A stretch of 63,678 bases of DNA from Ramicandelaber brevisporus. Lineage: Eukaryota; Kickxellomycota; Ramicandelaberales; Ramicandelaberaceae. The notes under the pieces are model-generated. The model was given only the letters and a program-made list of their open reading frames with translations, searched no databases and was not told where the DNA came from. Both the position numbers and the translations under genes were made by a program. Positions 51,001 through 61,537 of this stretch are shown here, in pieces (within the stretch, counting starts at the first letter, position 1; every line of letters starts with the position of its first letter). The stretch spans positions 80,140-143,817 of the forward strand of contig MU602670.1 of assembly GCA_025201865.1 (NCBI GenBank). The letters are read 5' to 3'.

Positions 51001-51063
51001 TGGGAGGGGGTTATTGCGCCCCAAAATGCGCCCCGTGGGGTGCAATAAACGGTGCAATAACCT
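51001..51063 (+). repeat. Left foldback end of the element
   Basis: Itself an imperfect palindrome: GGTTATTGCGCC near the start pairs with GGTGCAATAACC near the end, around a CGCCCCGTGGGG core. It could form a hairpin. It matches the right end in inverted orientation. Confidence 0.75.
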
Positions 51064-51276
51064 GAAAACAAAATGGTTTAATTTTTATCCCAGGGAGGCA
51101 ATATATATGACCACAATAACGCTCCCTCCTGGCTTCTGACCCAAACGTATCAATCTGCCCAGCGTATGTCTTGAAGTCGATATTTCTCCTCCTCACCACT
51201 TTCAGTACTTTACAGTTTTTAATATCTCATTGCTTGCAACAGCACTCTTCTCGAACTAACTTGCGTCCACATATCA

Positions 51277-51574
51277 ATGGCGACCAGCGCACCCCCCCCG
51301 CGTGCTTGAGCTTCTTGAGCAGATAAATGAGCTCGTCAGTCAGTTGGCTACAGGGCAGCTTACACAGCTGGATTCACAGTTTGGCGAGAAGGCGTCTTAT
51401 GCGGTTGTATGCATCGGTATACTGAATGACCGAATCACGAAGATACGCGATATCTTGTCAAGCCTTCTTGCAGCCTATGGCAACCTCCAGCCGCTTGGGA
51501 CCGTGCCGGGATTTCGGATTGCGTGCGATGGTGTGCCGCAGTCGTGTTTGTTCATTAATTTTTCATTGGACTGA
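51277..51574 (+). pseudogene. Short helical ORF with a one-base frame break at a C8 run, inside the element
   Basis: ATG at 51277 (MATSAPPPRA then stop) is one base out of phase with an 89-codon open frame from 51305 (LELLEQINELVSQLATG and on) that ends TGA at 51572-51574. The two are separated by a run of eight C (51292-51299); one C fewer would give a continuous product of about 98 residues, with an N-terminal ~65 residues that look helical and heptad-like. I do not recognise it; small kinetochore (DASH) or BLOC-type subunits have similar size and make-up, but no motif supports either. It may be a captured host gene fragment, a pseudogene, or a sequencing error in the C run. Confidence 0.38.
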
Positions 51575-52162
51575 CGAATGTCAACCATCTTTCTTCTGTT
51601 TTTTTTTTTTACTATCGTGGCACTGCAACGAATTCGTTCACTCAGCCTGGTCTGTGTTATCCCAATGGTTCAGCCGTCTTTTTTTCCGAGACATGTACCA
51701 GCCACGGTTGTTTCTCCCTTCCTTTCCACTACACACTAACACCTTTATTTCTTACAAGTATTGCTGTCCTCGTCTTCTGGTTACACCGCATCCCACTGCT
51801 CCTGCCGTTGTCTAGAGGTTTCCGTTCGGTGTCTCTGTCTGTCAATCTGTCTGGTTACTCTTTCGACTCGTTCGGTCGGTCATTTCGTATCACACACCTA
51901 CTTGGTTTCAGAACGGCTGACCAAGATGCAAGTCGCTCGCTGTTGGCGCATTTTCCCCAATACCTGATGGGGCTTTGCTGTCCTGTCTACCGGCTAGTTC
52001 TCCACGGGGGCTCAGGCATCGCTACCTTCCCTTGAACAGCGTCGCTGTACTTGGCGTAGTGGTAGTCTGACCTTTATTGGTGGCTGTTGCTCTAACAAGC
52101 ATGGGGTTCAATATGCTTATTATGCGAGCCGGATTCGCCTTGTTCCAGACGGATTTGCATCG

Positions 52163-52231
52163 GGGAGGGGTTATTGCATCCTGGAATACACCCCGGTGGG
52201 GCGCATTTCGGGGTGCAATAACCCCTTCCCA
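52163..52231 (-). repeat. Right foldback end of the element
   Basis: Imperfect palindrome with arms GGGGTTATTGCATCC and GGGGTGCAATAACCCC. Its reverse complement aligns with 51001-51063, including the shared AAATGCGCCCC segment. Confidence 0.75.
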
Positions 52232-52236
52232 TTAAA

Positions 52237-52755
52237 CATCCTCTCAGAACTCCTTTAAAGAAAAAGTATATCTTTTAATAGGCTAACAAAAAGTCATCTA
52301 AACTGCCTTTGCCCTGTCATTGCCATTGTCGCTACCATTGCACAGTGAATGTTCTAATTAGGCACCAGAGCAGTGGATAGAGCTGTATAGAACACTGTGT
52401 ATATATATGTGAGTGTGTGTGTGTGTGTGCGTATGCTCGTGTGATTGAGAGAATGAGTGTGTCACTGAAGTGCACTGAGAGAGTCGAAAGAGCGAACGAG
52501 CGTCGAGATTACCCCATCTACTTTTTGCTGCACTTCAGTTTGACCTGGTCAGCCTCGCATAGTGCATTCAGTCACCTAGAATTCTATTCCATTTTGTTTA
52601 TTCACACACGGCAAGAGGCCCTCCAGCAACGACGTCAGCAACAGCAGCAACAGCAGTAGCAACAGCCTGAATACCCTCTTTCCTCATTGTCCATTGTACA
52701 ACTCAACTCATCAGCTTCACTTTCACTTCCACTTTCTTTTGTTTTGAGTTTGGAA
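52237..52755. other. Leader region of ATG13
   Basis: A GT/TA-rich segment at about 52398-52430, then C/A/T-rich sequence and CAA/CAG codon-like repeats at about 52625-52665. The ATG13 frame is open from about 52687 but has no ATG until 52756. No other gene is seen. Confidence 0.5.
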
Positions 52756-54030
52756 ATGCGGCCCACGGGCGGCAGTAACGGTGGTGTTGGCAACAGTAGT
52801 AACAGTATTAACGGAAGTACCAGGGCAATAGCAGTAGCAGCGGGATCTTCGCCGTCTTTGGCAACAACGGCAACAACGGCAACAACAGCAACAACAGCAA
52901 CAACAGCGATGGCGTCAAGAGAACAACAGCTGGTTCGCAACTTCTACAACAAGTTTGCCCAAATAGTAGTTGGCTCTCGAGTAAACTCTTCAACAACAGG
53001 CAGTGATGGTGCTACGGGTGTAGTAGACCTGGCAGACTCTGTAGACACAATCGACGAGCCTGAGCAGTGTGGCAGTGTATCACGACCTTCCTCTCGAGCA
53101 GGCAGCATTCGTCAGCTACGTCAACAACAGCAACAACAGCAACAACAACAGCAGCAGTCACGAACAAGACAAGCATCCCAGCGCAAAGAACCACGAACAG
53201 ACTGGTGGTTCCACATTGGCACACCAGAGATTACAGACTCGGCACTGCGTAATGCCATCAAATTTTGGCGAGTGGCCAGCATGATGTCAGTAGAGCCGCC
53301 TCCCATGATGATTGACATTGTGCTCGACGTGTCACAACTTGATCCAAGTAGATTTGAACTGTTTGCAGTCGATGTACAGGCTGACACTCCATTGATCCGC
53401 ATCCCTCTGGCTAACAGAGATGGTGAGGAAGAGGAAGAGGAAAACACGTCGGTTATTCAACTGTCAGCTAGTGGTACTGCGGACGACGAGGATGATAACG
53501 AAGGCGATAATGATAGGGATAGACAGTTCAATGGTCCACATCCGCAGCAGTTGAGGCAAACAAACGAGAGTTCAGCGCGAGACCGCAGTCGAAGCCGCAG
53601 TAGAACGCCGGCTCACCTGGGTGCAAGCAGTGAACAACAGCAACAACAGCAGCAACAGCAGCAGCAACAATACACTCCACAGTCACATACACGACAGCGA
53701 ACGAGTGATTCATTGGCATCGGTCACCACAATACCTCGTCACTCACGCAGTACAAGTGCAGCTGGTTGTACAGCAGGCAAGGCCACATCGAGTGGTAATG
53801 TAAAGCCGGAATGTGGAGTACGAACAATTGTGATTGAATCATGGAGACTGCAGCTTATGCATCCACTCCCGCATCCTCCGCCAGAATCAGCAGTTGTGTA
53901 CAAGAAAGCACTGCTATTCTTCCGTTCATTGTATTTGTATACTCGATTGATGCCAGCTTACACATTGAGACATGAAATTGAACATGGAACTCTTGGAATG
54001 TCACATCGACAGCCACAATTGACACCTTCT

Positions 54031-54072
<42 letters not shown>

Positions 54073-57000
54073 GCAACATTAAGCTCAAGTAATGGTCAGA
54101 ATATTACAAGCAGTGGCAGCAGCAGCAACAGCAGTAGAGGTGGTTTAACGCGCGGCAGCTCAATATCTATCACTGCACCGCAAATGTCATCAGAAGGTGC
54201 AAAATTGCTCTCATTGGATTACAGAGTCAGCTCAAGTGACGCAGAATATCGGCGTCGGCAGGTATCTGGACACATGTCAGGGGATTTTACAACCTCACCA
54301 GCACCCGCACAAACAGCTACAGCCATGGCTACAGCTACAACCATAGCTGCAGCCACTGAGAGTTCACTGCACTCGCTTGAAGTTCAACTGGATGAGCCTT
54401 TGGACCGACGCTTCGCTAGCCACAACATCGGCGATAACATCTCAGCAAGCGCAGCCTCTTCACAGACACGGCAATCACATTTGACAACAGTCCGATTCGA
54501 TCCAATTATATCATCAATGGGTACACTGGCCGTGGATGTCACATATCGAAGCAATCTGTCATTTGTTGTTCACGAAATCCAATCTCAACTGCAGTCACAG
54601 CAACACGCATCTCAACAAGCATCAGTTCATGGTACAAGCGAGAGTCCATTGCTTTCAGATATCGATGAAGAATTCTTTGCACCAACCCAGCTATCAACAT
54701 CAACCCGCGATGCACTTCGTTCAAGCACCTCCTCAGCCGCAATGTCACGGCCTGTATCACTTCAACAACGTTCATCTCCACACATTATGCCACTCCACAC
54801 ATCACAGCAGCAGGGTGGCGGGACCAGCGGTGGCTCACTAGCTGGAAGCAGTGCAGGATCTGGACGCGCCATATTTGATATTCCATCGACTTTGCCACCA
54901 TCCGCACCGGCCCAAATTCTGCGCTCCCCGTTGGCTGCCCCTCTGCCGTCAATTCCGATACCAATAACAACAGCAGTTCACTTCTCACGTCCACCTTCCG
55001 CGCGCTCGAATCACTCGTCTCTTAACGTTGTCATCCCCTCCCAGCAGCAACAGCAGCAACCTAAGCAGCTGGCCAGCATTGCACGTGAGGCATCATCTGC
55101 GGGCACGCCAATCACTCCCGTCGCTCGGTTGTTCAACAGATCGGTGGAGCATTCAAGCGGGCTGCGAGCTGCGCTAACATCATCGTCGACTGCACTGATG
55201 GGTGGTGGGTCACTGGGAAGTTCGTTTGGCGGTAGTTCACAGCCAAGTGCAAGCATCATCTTACATCACACTCCACCACAGCCACAGCCACAGCTACAGC
55301 CACAATCAACCATTGGCGATGCGGGCGGAGTCAGCGCAATCCGATATGCCTCAGTTGGTGCACCCGTCACCTCTTCGACAGCAGGTAATGCCAACTATAT
55401 GATGATGGCTCGTGATAGATCGGCTACTTTCCATGGAAGCAGTGGAGACTCCACACACAGCAGTGCTTTCGCCTCTCCACTGCATGCACTCGTATCAAAT
55501 ACTGACAATGGCAGTATCTCAACCATGCCACATGTACGCCAGAGATCCATCTCGCCAATTGGCCAACAGCGGTTCACAATGATTCCCACCACAATGCAAC
55601 AACAACAGCAACAGCAGCAGCAGCAGCAGCAAATTATGGGACTTCCACAGCCCAAGGCTTCGGTCTCGGTCGACGCAGCCAGTCGCTTCAGACTTGCGTT
55701 GCCATCTGGCCTGTCGCGACCTCACTCACCCGTCATTGTTCCTGTGACTATTGGAGAATCAAACGATGCTCGGCAACGGGCTGTGCCATTGCTAGCTGGT
55801 CGCCGCCGCCGCAATACGGATTCAAGCACTGCCACTTCGCCACCTCTTGTTGCTGCCTCAGATACTCCAATGTCAGACTGGGCTGTGCCAGCTGCTCGCA
55901 CTGAAGCCAGGCAGCCCATCTCCATTATCGAAGAGGCAGAGGAGTTGACTGTGTCGCCAACTAACCCTGAGAGCCATGACATTGAACAAGTGGCGGAACT
56001 ACTTCGTCTAATTGACTTGCATCCACAATTGGCTCCAGTGGGCCGCTCGAGTCAGCCGGCAATAGCAGGTCATGGCTCAATTACAACAGAGTCAATTCGC
56101 TCAAGCTCAAGCAGTGGACGTCATCGGCGCCACAGCAGACATCGTCGCCACAGTGATCCTCAAGACTCTGACTCATCGCCTCGTTCCACAAACACGAATA
56201 CAAATGCAATCACGACGGCAACCACAAACACAACAGCTGGCAACAGCGACCTACCTTCGCCAACTAATCCAAGCACACGTGCTGAGTCTATGGCTGGTTT
56301 GTCATCTGCAGCTCTCTCTGCATTAGCCTCACCGTTCTCGGAGGAGCATAATGGAATCGATGCTGCAGGACTTCACATTGAAGTTGGATCCGGTGACGAG
56401 TACTTGGCTACATCGCCTGCCAGTGGTGGTGGAGGTGACGGTGCTGTGGACCCATTATCCGAAGCATCATCGCCGCCTTCCTCTCCGGTGGCCAGTCGTC
56501 TTTATCGGTCTGTTGCCCAAGTTGCTCCAAATGCCATTCCAGCAAGTGTCGCGGTTGGCTCTCGAAGCAAACGTAACTCTTCCAAGGACAATGGTAGCCG
56601 CTCAACCCGCGCAAGTACGATGGCACACAGTAACTACATTCGTCACAGTAAATCGCACGCTTCCAAACGACTGGGTCTCTCAGGACGGTCTTCGTCAGCC
56701 GCTGCATTCGGCCGTCTTGAGCTTCAGTACGGCGACATGTTGAATGCTGTATCTGCTGCCACCACCACATCCACCACCACAGTTGGAACACCGATAACGG
56801 ATACCACAATACGTACCGATGTGATGACAAACAACAATGTTCCATCACTGCCCAAAGTTGCGTCGGTGACTGCGACTAGCGCTGCATCGAATTCACGTCG
56901 CAGTACTCGCGTTCGATATGGGTTTGACTTGGGTGAGGATCAAGATACAAGCAGCAATCTAGGCCATGCAGTTTCTTCACCACCGTCACCACCATCATCA

Positions 57001-57289
57001 TCACCACTGCCTCCGCCTCCAGTGCGGAAGAACGACTGTGTATTCCACATGCCTCGGCCAGCTGTCGTCCAGCCACCCCAACCGTCACCTCCAGCTGCTC
57101 AGCGGTCTGTACTACCACCATTTCAAATCAAACAGCGTCAACAGCAGAATGAACAAGCTCGTGCTTCGGAAGTGATTGCCTTCCCTCCGCTCAGTATTAA
57201 TTCATCCACTAATAATAGATATCCACTAGACTCACCAATGGCAATCTGCACACCATCTCCTCCTACTCCTCAGCAACAGCAACAGCAGC

Positions 57290-57326
<37 letters not shown>

Positions 57327-57432
57327 TAATTACATTATAGATTCAGTTAGCGCACTCGCCTCGCACTTTGTAACAGCGGCTCGACTTTCATCCACATCAA
57401 GTCGGATGGACATTGACGATGACACTGACTAG
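52756..57432 (+). CDS. ATG13: Atg13, autophagy initiation factor (very large, low-complexity)
   Basis: A 1558-residue regulatory subunit of the Atg1 kinase complex, controlled by TORC1 phosphorylation. The HORMA fold is visible in pieces: SREQQLVRNFYNKFAQIVVG (about 54-73), WWFHIGTPEITDSALRNAIK, PPPMMIDIVLDVSQLDPSRF, IVIESWRLQLMHPLP and YKKALLFFRSLYLYTRLMPA, then SLDYRVSSS. These match the fungal Atg13 pattern. Within the fold there are Gln and acidic inserts. The remaining ~1000 residues are Ser/Pro/Gln-rich and disordered, with polyGln at about 945-955 and 1505-1525 and polyThr at about 426-440. Yeast Atg13 is 738 residues, so this is twice the size. The ATG at 52756 is the first in frame. 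Confidence 0.88.
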
Positions 57433-57659
57433 GTTTAATCAATACTCTAAAAAAAAAAGAAAACAGAAGAACATACGCGCTTTAGATAGAGCTTTTGAAG
57501 TTTCATTTTTGAAGACTCATTAAGTGTTTCAAGTGACTTGAAATAGATGTTTGTTTTAATTTGTGTTGAGGAGAGAGCTAAACACCCCGCCACTGTGCTG
57601 ATGATGGTTTGGATTTGATCCAACCCACATGCACACGGCCTCCCTCTTGTCAACAAAAC

Positions 57660-57992
57660 ATGCTTTATATACAACGCTTGCTATTAATCACACCAGTCGT
57701 TCTACTACTGTCATCATCGTTGGTGTGTATTAATGCGGCTCACATTCAGCAGCAATGCACATCGCTGTCCACACAATCCACACAAACAGACACGCCGATA
57801 GCAGCAACAGCCGTACCACAGAGGTGTCAGGTTGCAAAGACGAGCAAAGTGGAGTCATATCAAATCGAAGAAACGAGACGGCAGCTGAGCTCATCAAGGA
57901 ATGACCAGCATCAATATACATGGATTGATGTCTACGTCAGCAACACACTGCTCAGCATTGTTCTTACCACTTTAATCTTTATTATCACTTAG
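57660..57992 (+). CDS. Candidate small secreted protein with hydrophobic ends (GPI or membrane type)
   Basis: A 110-codon frame starting MLYIQRLLLITPVVLLLSSS, a strong signal peptide with a likely cleavage after INA. The middle (~65 residues) is Thr/Ser/Gln-rich with a few Cys. The C-terminus is hydrophobic (LLSIVLTTLIFIIT), as for a GPI signal or tail span. It lies between ATG13 and the kinesin gene, is followed by T/A-rich sequence and has an ATG in reasonable context. I do not recognise it. Composition and the two-ended hydrophobic design argue for a real gene; its small size and lack of known relatives argue for caution. Confidence 0.42.
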   Translation: MLYIQRLLLITPVVLLLSSSLVCINAAHIQQQCTSLSTQSTQTDTPIAATAVPQRCQVAKTSKVESYQIEETRRQLSSSRNDQHQYTWIDVYVSNTLLSIVLTTLIFIIT

Positions 57993-58129
57993 GCTACTTT
58001 GTAAAAAGTTAAAAAAAAAAAATAAGATTTCAAACAAAGGATACAGATGAAGGCGTTAAAAACAAAAACAAATAAGGTTATAAAAGGAAGTTATAAAAGA
58101 AGAAGAAACAAGTCACAGTATAGTGGCCA

Positions 58130-59016
58130 TTACTCGGGTTGCGACGAAGGAGAAGTGGTGGATGATGGCATGATGCTTTCGCGCAGTTTGTTAACAACAT
58201 TCTGGCCCTTCTTGATGCCTGGCAGTGTTTTCAATTCACTCAACCTGCGCAACTCTCTCCGTGTTTCGATATCCATTCCACTGGCATCTGCAGCAGCAAT
58301 TCTGTCGAGATCAATCGGACCAGCCGAATCACCATTTTCGGTATCACCACTACGACCTTGTAGATAGTCAACAATTAGCGATGCAGTCTTGGCACCAATG
58401 CCAGGCAGTCTTTTAATTTGCTTGATATCGCCAGAGTTAATGACACGTAAAATGTCATCGGTTGACATTGGATCAGTTGATGATGCGGCTGTTTTTGATC
58501 GTGATTTGGTCTTCTTTGCTGGAGCGGCTGCTTTTGTAGCGATGGTTGGTATAATCTCAAGGTCACTGTCTGAGCCAGATTCATAGTCATCATCTACCAC
58601 AAATGAGTCCAAATTGTAGTAGTCTGGATCAAGTGAGTCGATTCGATTCCGCTTGTGCTTTTTATTCTTTGTAGTTGGTGGATTGTTCTCAGTGCCAATG
58701 TAACCGAGTACATCATCATCTTCATCCTCGTCATTGCTATCACCGTCATCATCTAAATTGAGCCACTTTTGAACCTGGCTCTTGGTAGCAACCAGTGAGC
58801 GCTTCTTCTTTGGCTCGGCCGCTGCCCCCGCTGTCTGTGAGTGAGATGTTGAGTTGGACATTAAATTGGCTGTAGCTGGCTGCAGTGACTGAAGAATAGA
58901 GCTTCCGAGACCAAACTTGCGCTTTGATGGCTTGACTAGTTTCTCCGCAGAGTGCTTCCCTTCTGGCTCTTGAGCTAGTTGAAGTTCAGAGTCAAATGGT
59001 GAGGTTGATAGCGATA

Positions 59017-59076
<60 letters not shown>

Positions 59077-61273
59077 TTGGAGGCAATGTCTGTTTGGGAG
59101 CCATATTCGATATAGCCATTGTTTGCCGTGTCTTGTTGCCAGCTGCCATCTTCAATCGCTTGTTGAATGCTACAGGTGTATCTGCTGCAAACATGTCCTC
59201 TTCGTCATCATCTAGTCGAGTTGATCTCTTACCACCAGCCACTTGAGCATTGGATGATAGTGATGATGATGACGAAGATGATGATGATGAGAGTGCAATT
59301 GTCGAAGCTGAGTCACTATTGAGTTGTCTCTTTAGTCGTTCAATGGTTTCTGCAATGTCACTTCTGTGCGACTGATAGGATAACACCGTCTTGTATCTAG
59401 CAATGGCTGATTCAATTTTACCGCGCTGTTCATCTGCTTTGGCTGCCTTTTCAAGTGCCTTAATATTCTTCAATTTTGTATCAGGTGATAAGAACTCGGC
59501 CAGCTGCATAAAGTCACTAGATGCGCCACTCGACACGTTAATTTGCTGTTGCTGTTGCTGATGATGTTGATGTTGTTGCTGATGTTGCTGATTCTGCTGT
59601 TGAGTAACCAATGCTTTAATTTCTGACAATTCATTTCTCAATTTCTCCATCTGATCATCTGTAAACTGCTGTGAATTTAACTGTTGCTGCTGCTGTTGTT
59701 GTTGCAGTAAATTACGTCCATTTCCATGCTTTGCTACTGTTGCTCCAATCATGGCTGCCCTGGCCAATGGCTGTCTGCCTGTTGTTGTACTAGTAATTCG
59801 AGCAGCAGCTGTTGATGGGCCAGCTGGTCGTCTCTGAATGTCATCTGGCAAAACAGACCGCGCCAGGCCACCCACTGCCTTGTTATGTATAGCAGCTATT
59901 TGGCCTGGTGGGGACTGTTTTTGCTGAGTTCGACCGTTTGTGGCGCCAGCCAGTCGCTCAGATACTACACGCACTGGACCACCATGAGTAGCAGCAGTTT
60001 CTGAGGAGAAAGAGGATGACGACGAAGATGATGAAGAAGAACTAACTGAGTTTACCACAACTCTGTTAACAATGCTCTTTGTCTTTGTAGCCATAGTTAA
60101 TGTGTTGTAAGTATCATTATAAAAGCCGTAGCCGGGAGCAACATTAACAATCATGGTGGCATGGCTAGCTCCACCAAGCGAGTCCTGTAATATTCTGGTC
60201 AATTTTGATTCTCTGAATGGAATTCTTGCAGCACCCGCATTGATAGCTTCGATAACTTTATTTAAAGTGAATAAAGAGGAGTTAATTGAGCTGCTTTCTC
60301 CAATTCTATCCACTGTGTTTCCTGTTTTTCTATTATCTTCAGATCCTGCCAAATCAATCAAATGCAACTGACCAGTTCTATTCTCTCCACTTTGAGAGTT
60401 TGTATGAGTAATATTAATTGTCAAAATGGCATGTGATCTGCTACTTCCACTGTTTAACTTGGTGCTAGCTACCGATCTATTTTTAACTCCATTGGCATAA
60501 AACTGTTCAAACTCTACAAATGAATCAACTTGTTCATAAGTCAAGCCAACTATTACAACTTCGCCATCTCTCTCTCTAACGTCCAATCCTCTTATACTCT
60601 GGCTATCTCTGCCCTTTTGCAAATCAATTATAGCTTCTTTGTGAATTTCATAGAATGCAATCTCCATTGAGTATCTTCCTGATCTTAGCGATTCTCCAAT
60701 TGTTGCCGGCAAAATACGTGGCTTATTACTACTGCCATTTCTCTTTGATTTCAATTGATGTTGATTAATGTGATCGCCTGCATCTAATCCTGTACAGTTA
60801 AATATGGTTTGCATTGCTCTCATTACAATTCCTGGATCTGATTTGCTTCCTGTCATAGTGTGAGTCTTTCCAGCTCCACTGACTCCATAGCAGAACACTG
60901 TTGCATTGAAGCCCTCCAACACTCGATGTATCATTGGTTCCACATTATCTGAGTAGATGTGTTCCTGGGTTGCTACACTGTCGAAAACGCGGTCAAATTC
61001 AAACTGCCTAGTCTCTCTAACAATACCGTGGCCACCAGCAAGTGATTGGGTCTGCAGCTGAGGTGGCTGTTTGAGGATGAGTGACTTTGGAGGCACAGTT
61101 TCCACAGAGTCGTCTGCCTTTTCGTGCTTCAGGAACGGTCGAACTCTGCATAGCACTTTGACCTTGTATTGCTGTTGCTGTTGCTGTTGCTGTTGATCGC
61201 CATCAACTGAACTTTTGCTGGAAGCGCCATCGCTCACTCGTTGAGCAGACGTTCGTTTCTGCAACAGTGTCAT
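58130..61273 (-). CDS. KIF22: Kinesin-10 (KIF22/Kid-like chromokinesin)
   Basis: A 1047-residue motor. The motor domain is N-terminal (about 36-405): KVLCRVRPFLKHE, P-loop CYGVSGAGKTHTMTG (Lys136), switch I NSGSSRSHAI, switch II LIDLAGSED, and FRESKLTRILQDSLGG. The C-terminus carries helix-hairpin-helix repeats (KQIKRLPGIGAKTASLIVDY and LKTLPGIKKGQNVVNKL), the DNA-binding feature of KIF22/Kid, which pushes chromosome arms toward the spindle equator. A short coiled coil (about 540-580) and Ser- and Gln-rich linkers lie between. It is longer than human KIF22 (665), mostly through these linkers. Poly-Ser at about 735-755 is encoded by a pure trinucleotide repeat. The P-loop variant GVSGAGKT differs from the usual GQTGSGKT but fits Kid (GPTGAGKT). 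Confidence 0.92.
59017..59076. repeat. (ATG/TCA)n trinucleotide repeat coding poly-Ser
   Basis: About 20 uninterrupted trinucleotide units inside the kinesin-10 gene; on the coding strand they read mostly TCA (Ser). Length changes here keep the frame, so it may be variable between strains. Confidence 0.9.
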
Positions 61274-61537
61274 TTTGTTGACGTGAGCTCAAGAAGGGGA
61301 GGTGTGTTTTGTGATTATATGTTTTGTGCGTTTAGTGTCTGCTTCAGAAGTGTAAACAAATAAACAAACAAACCTTCTTGTTTACACACACAGAGAAAAT
61401 ATGCTAGAAAACCGGAGAAGTAAACCGCAAAAAATATTAAAAAAAAGCATAGGGGGAGATTGATGTGAGATTTAGATGTGAGATTGAGATGGATAAATGG
61501 GAATTAGATTGGATAAGTTGATGGCGATGCAAGTTAT

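Larger units (their letters stand above)
51001..52231. mobile_element. Non-autonomous DNA element bounded by foldback inverted repeats
   Basis: The left end (TGGGAGGGGGTTATTGCGCC, 51001 on) and the reverse complement of the right end (TGGGAAGGGGTTATTGCACC, reading back from 52231) match over about 60 bp with several mismatches. Outside, TTAAAACA on the left corresponds to TTAAACA on the right, an imperfect 7-8 bp target-site duplication; together with the CCCA next to it this gives a 12-bp identical direct repeat CTTCCCATTAAA at 50986-50997 and 52225-52236. The interior (1.1 kb) has no transposase ORF, so it would need one in trans. An 8-bp duplication would suggest the hAT superfamily. The alternative is two separate copies of a short palindromic repeat. 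Confidence 0.6.
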
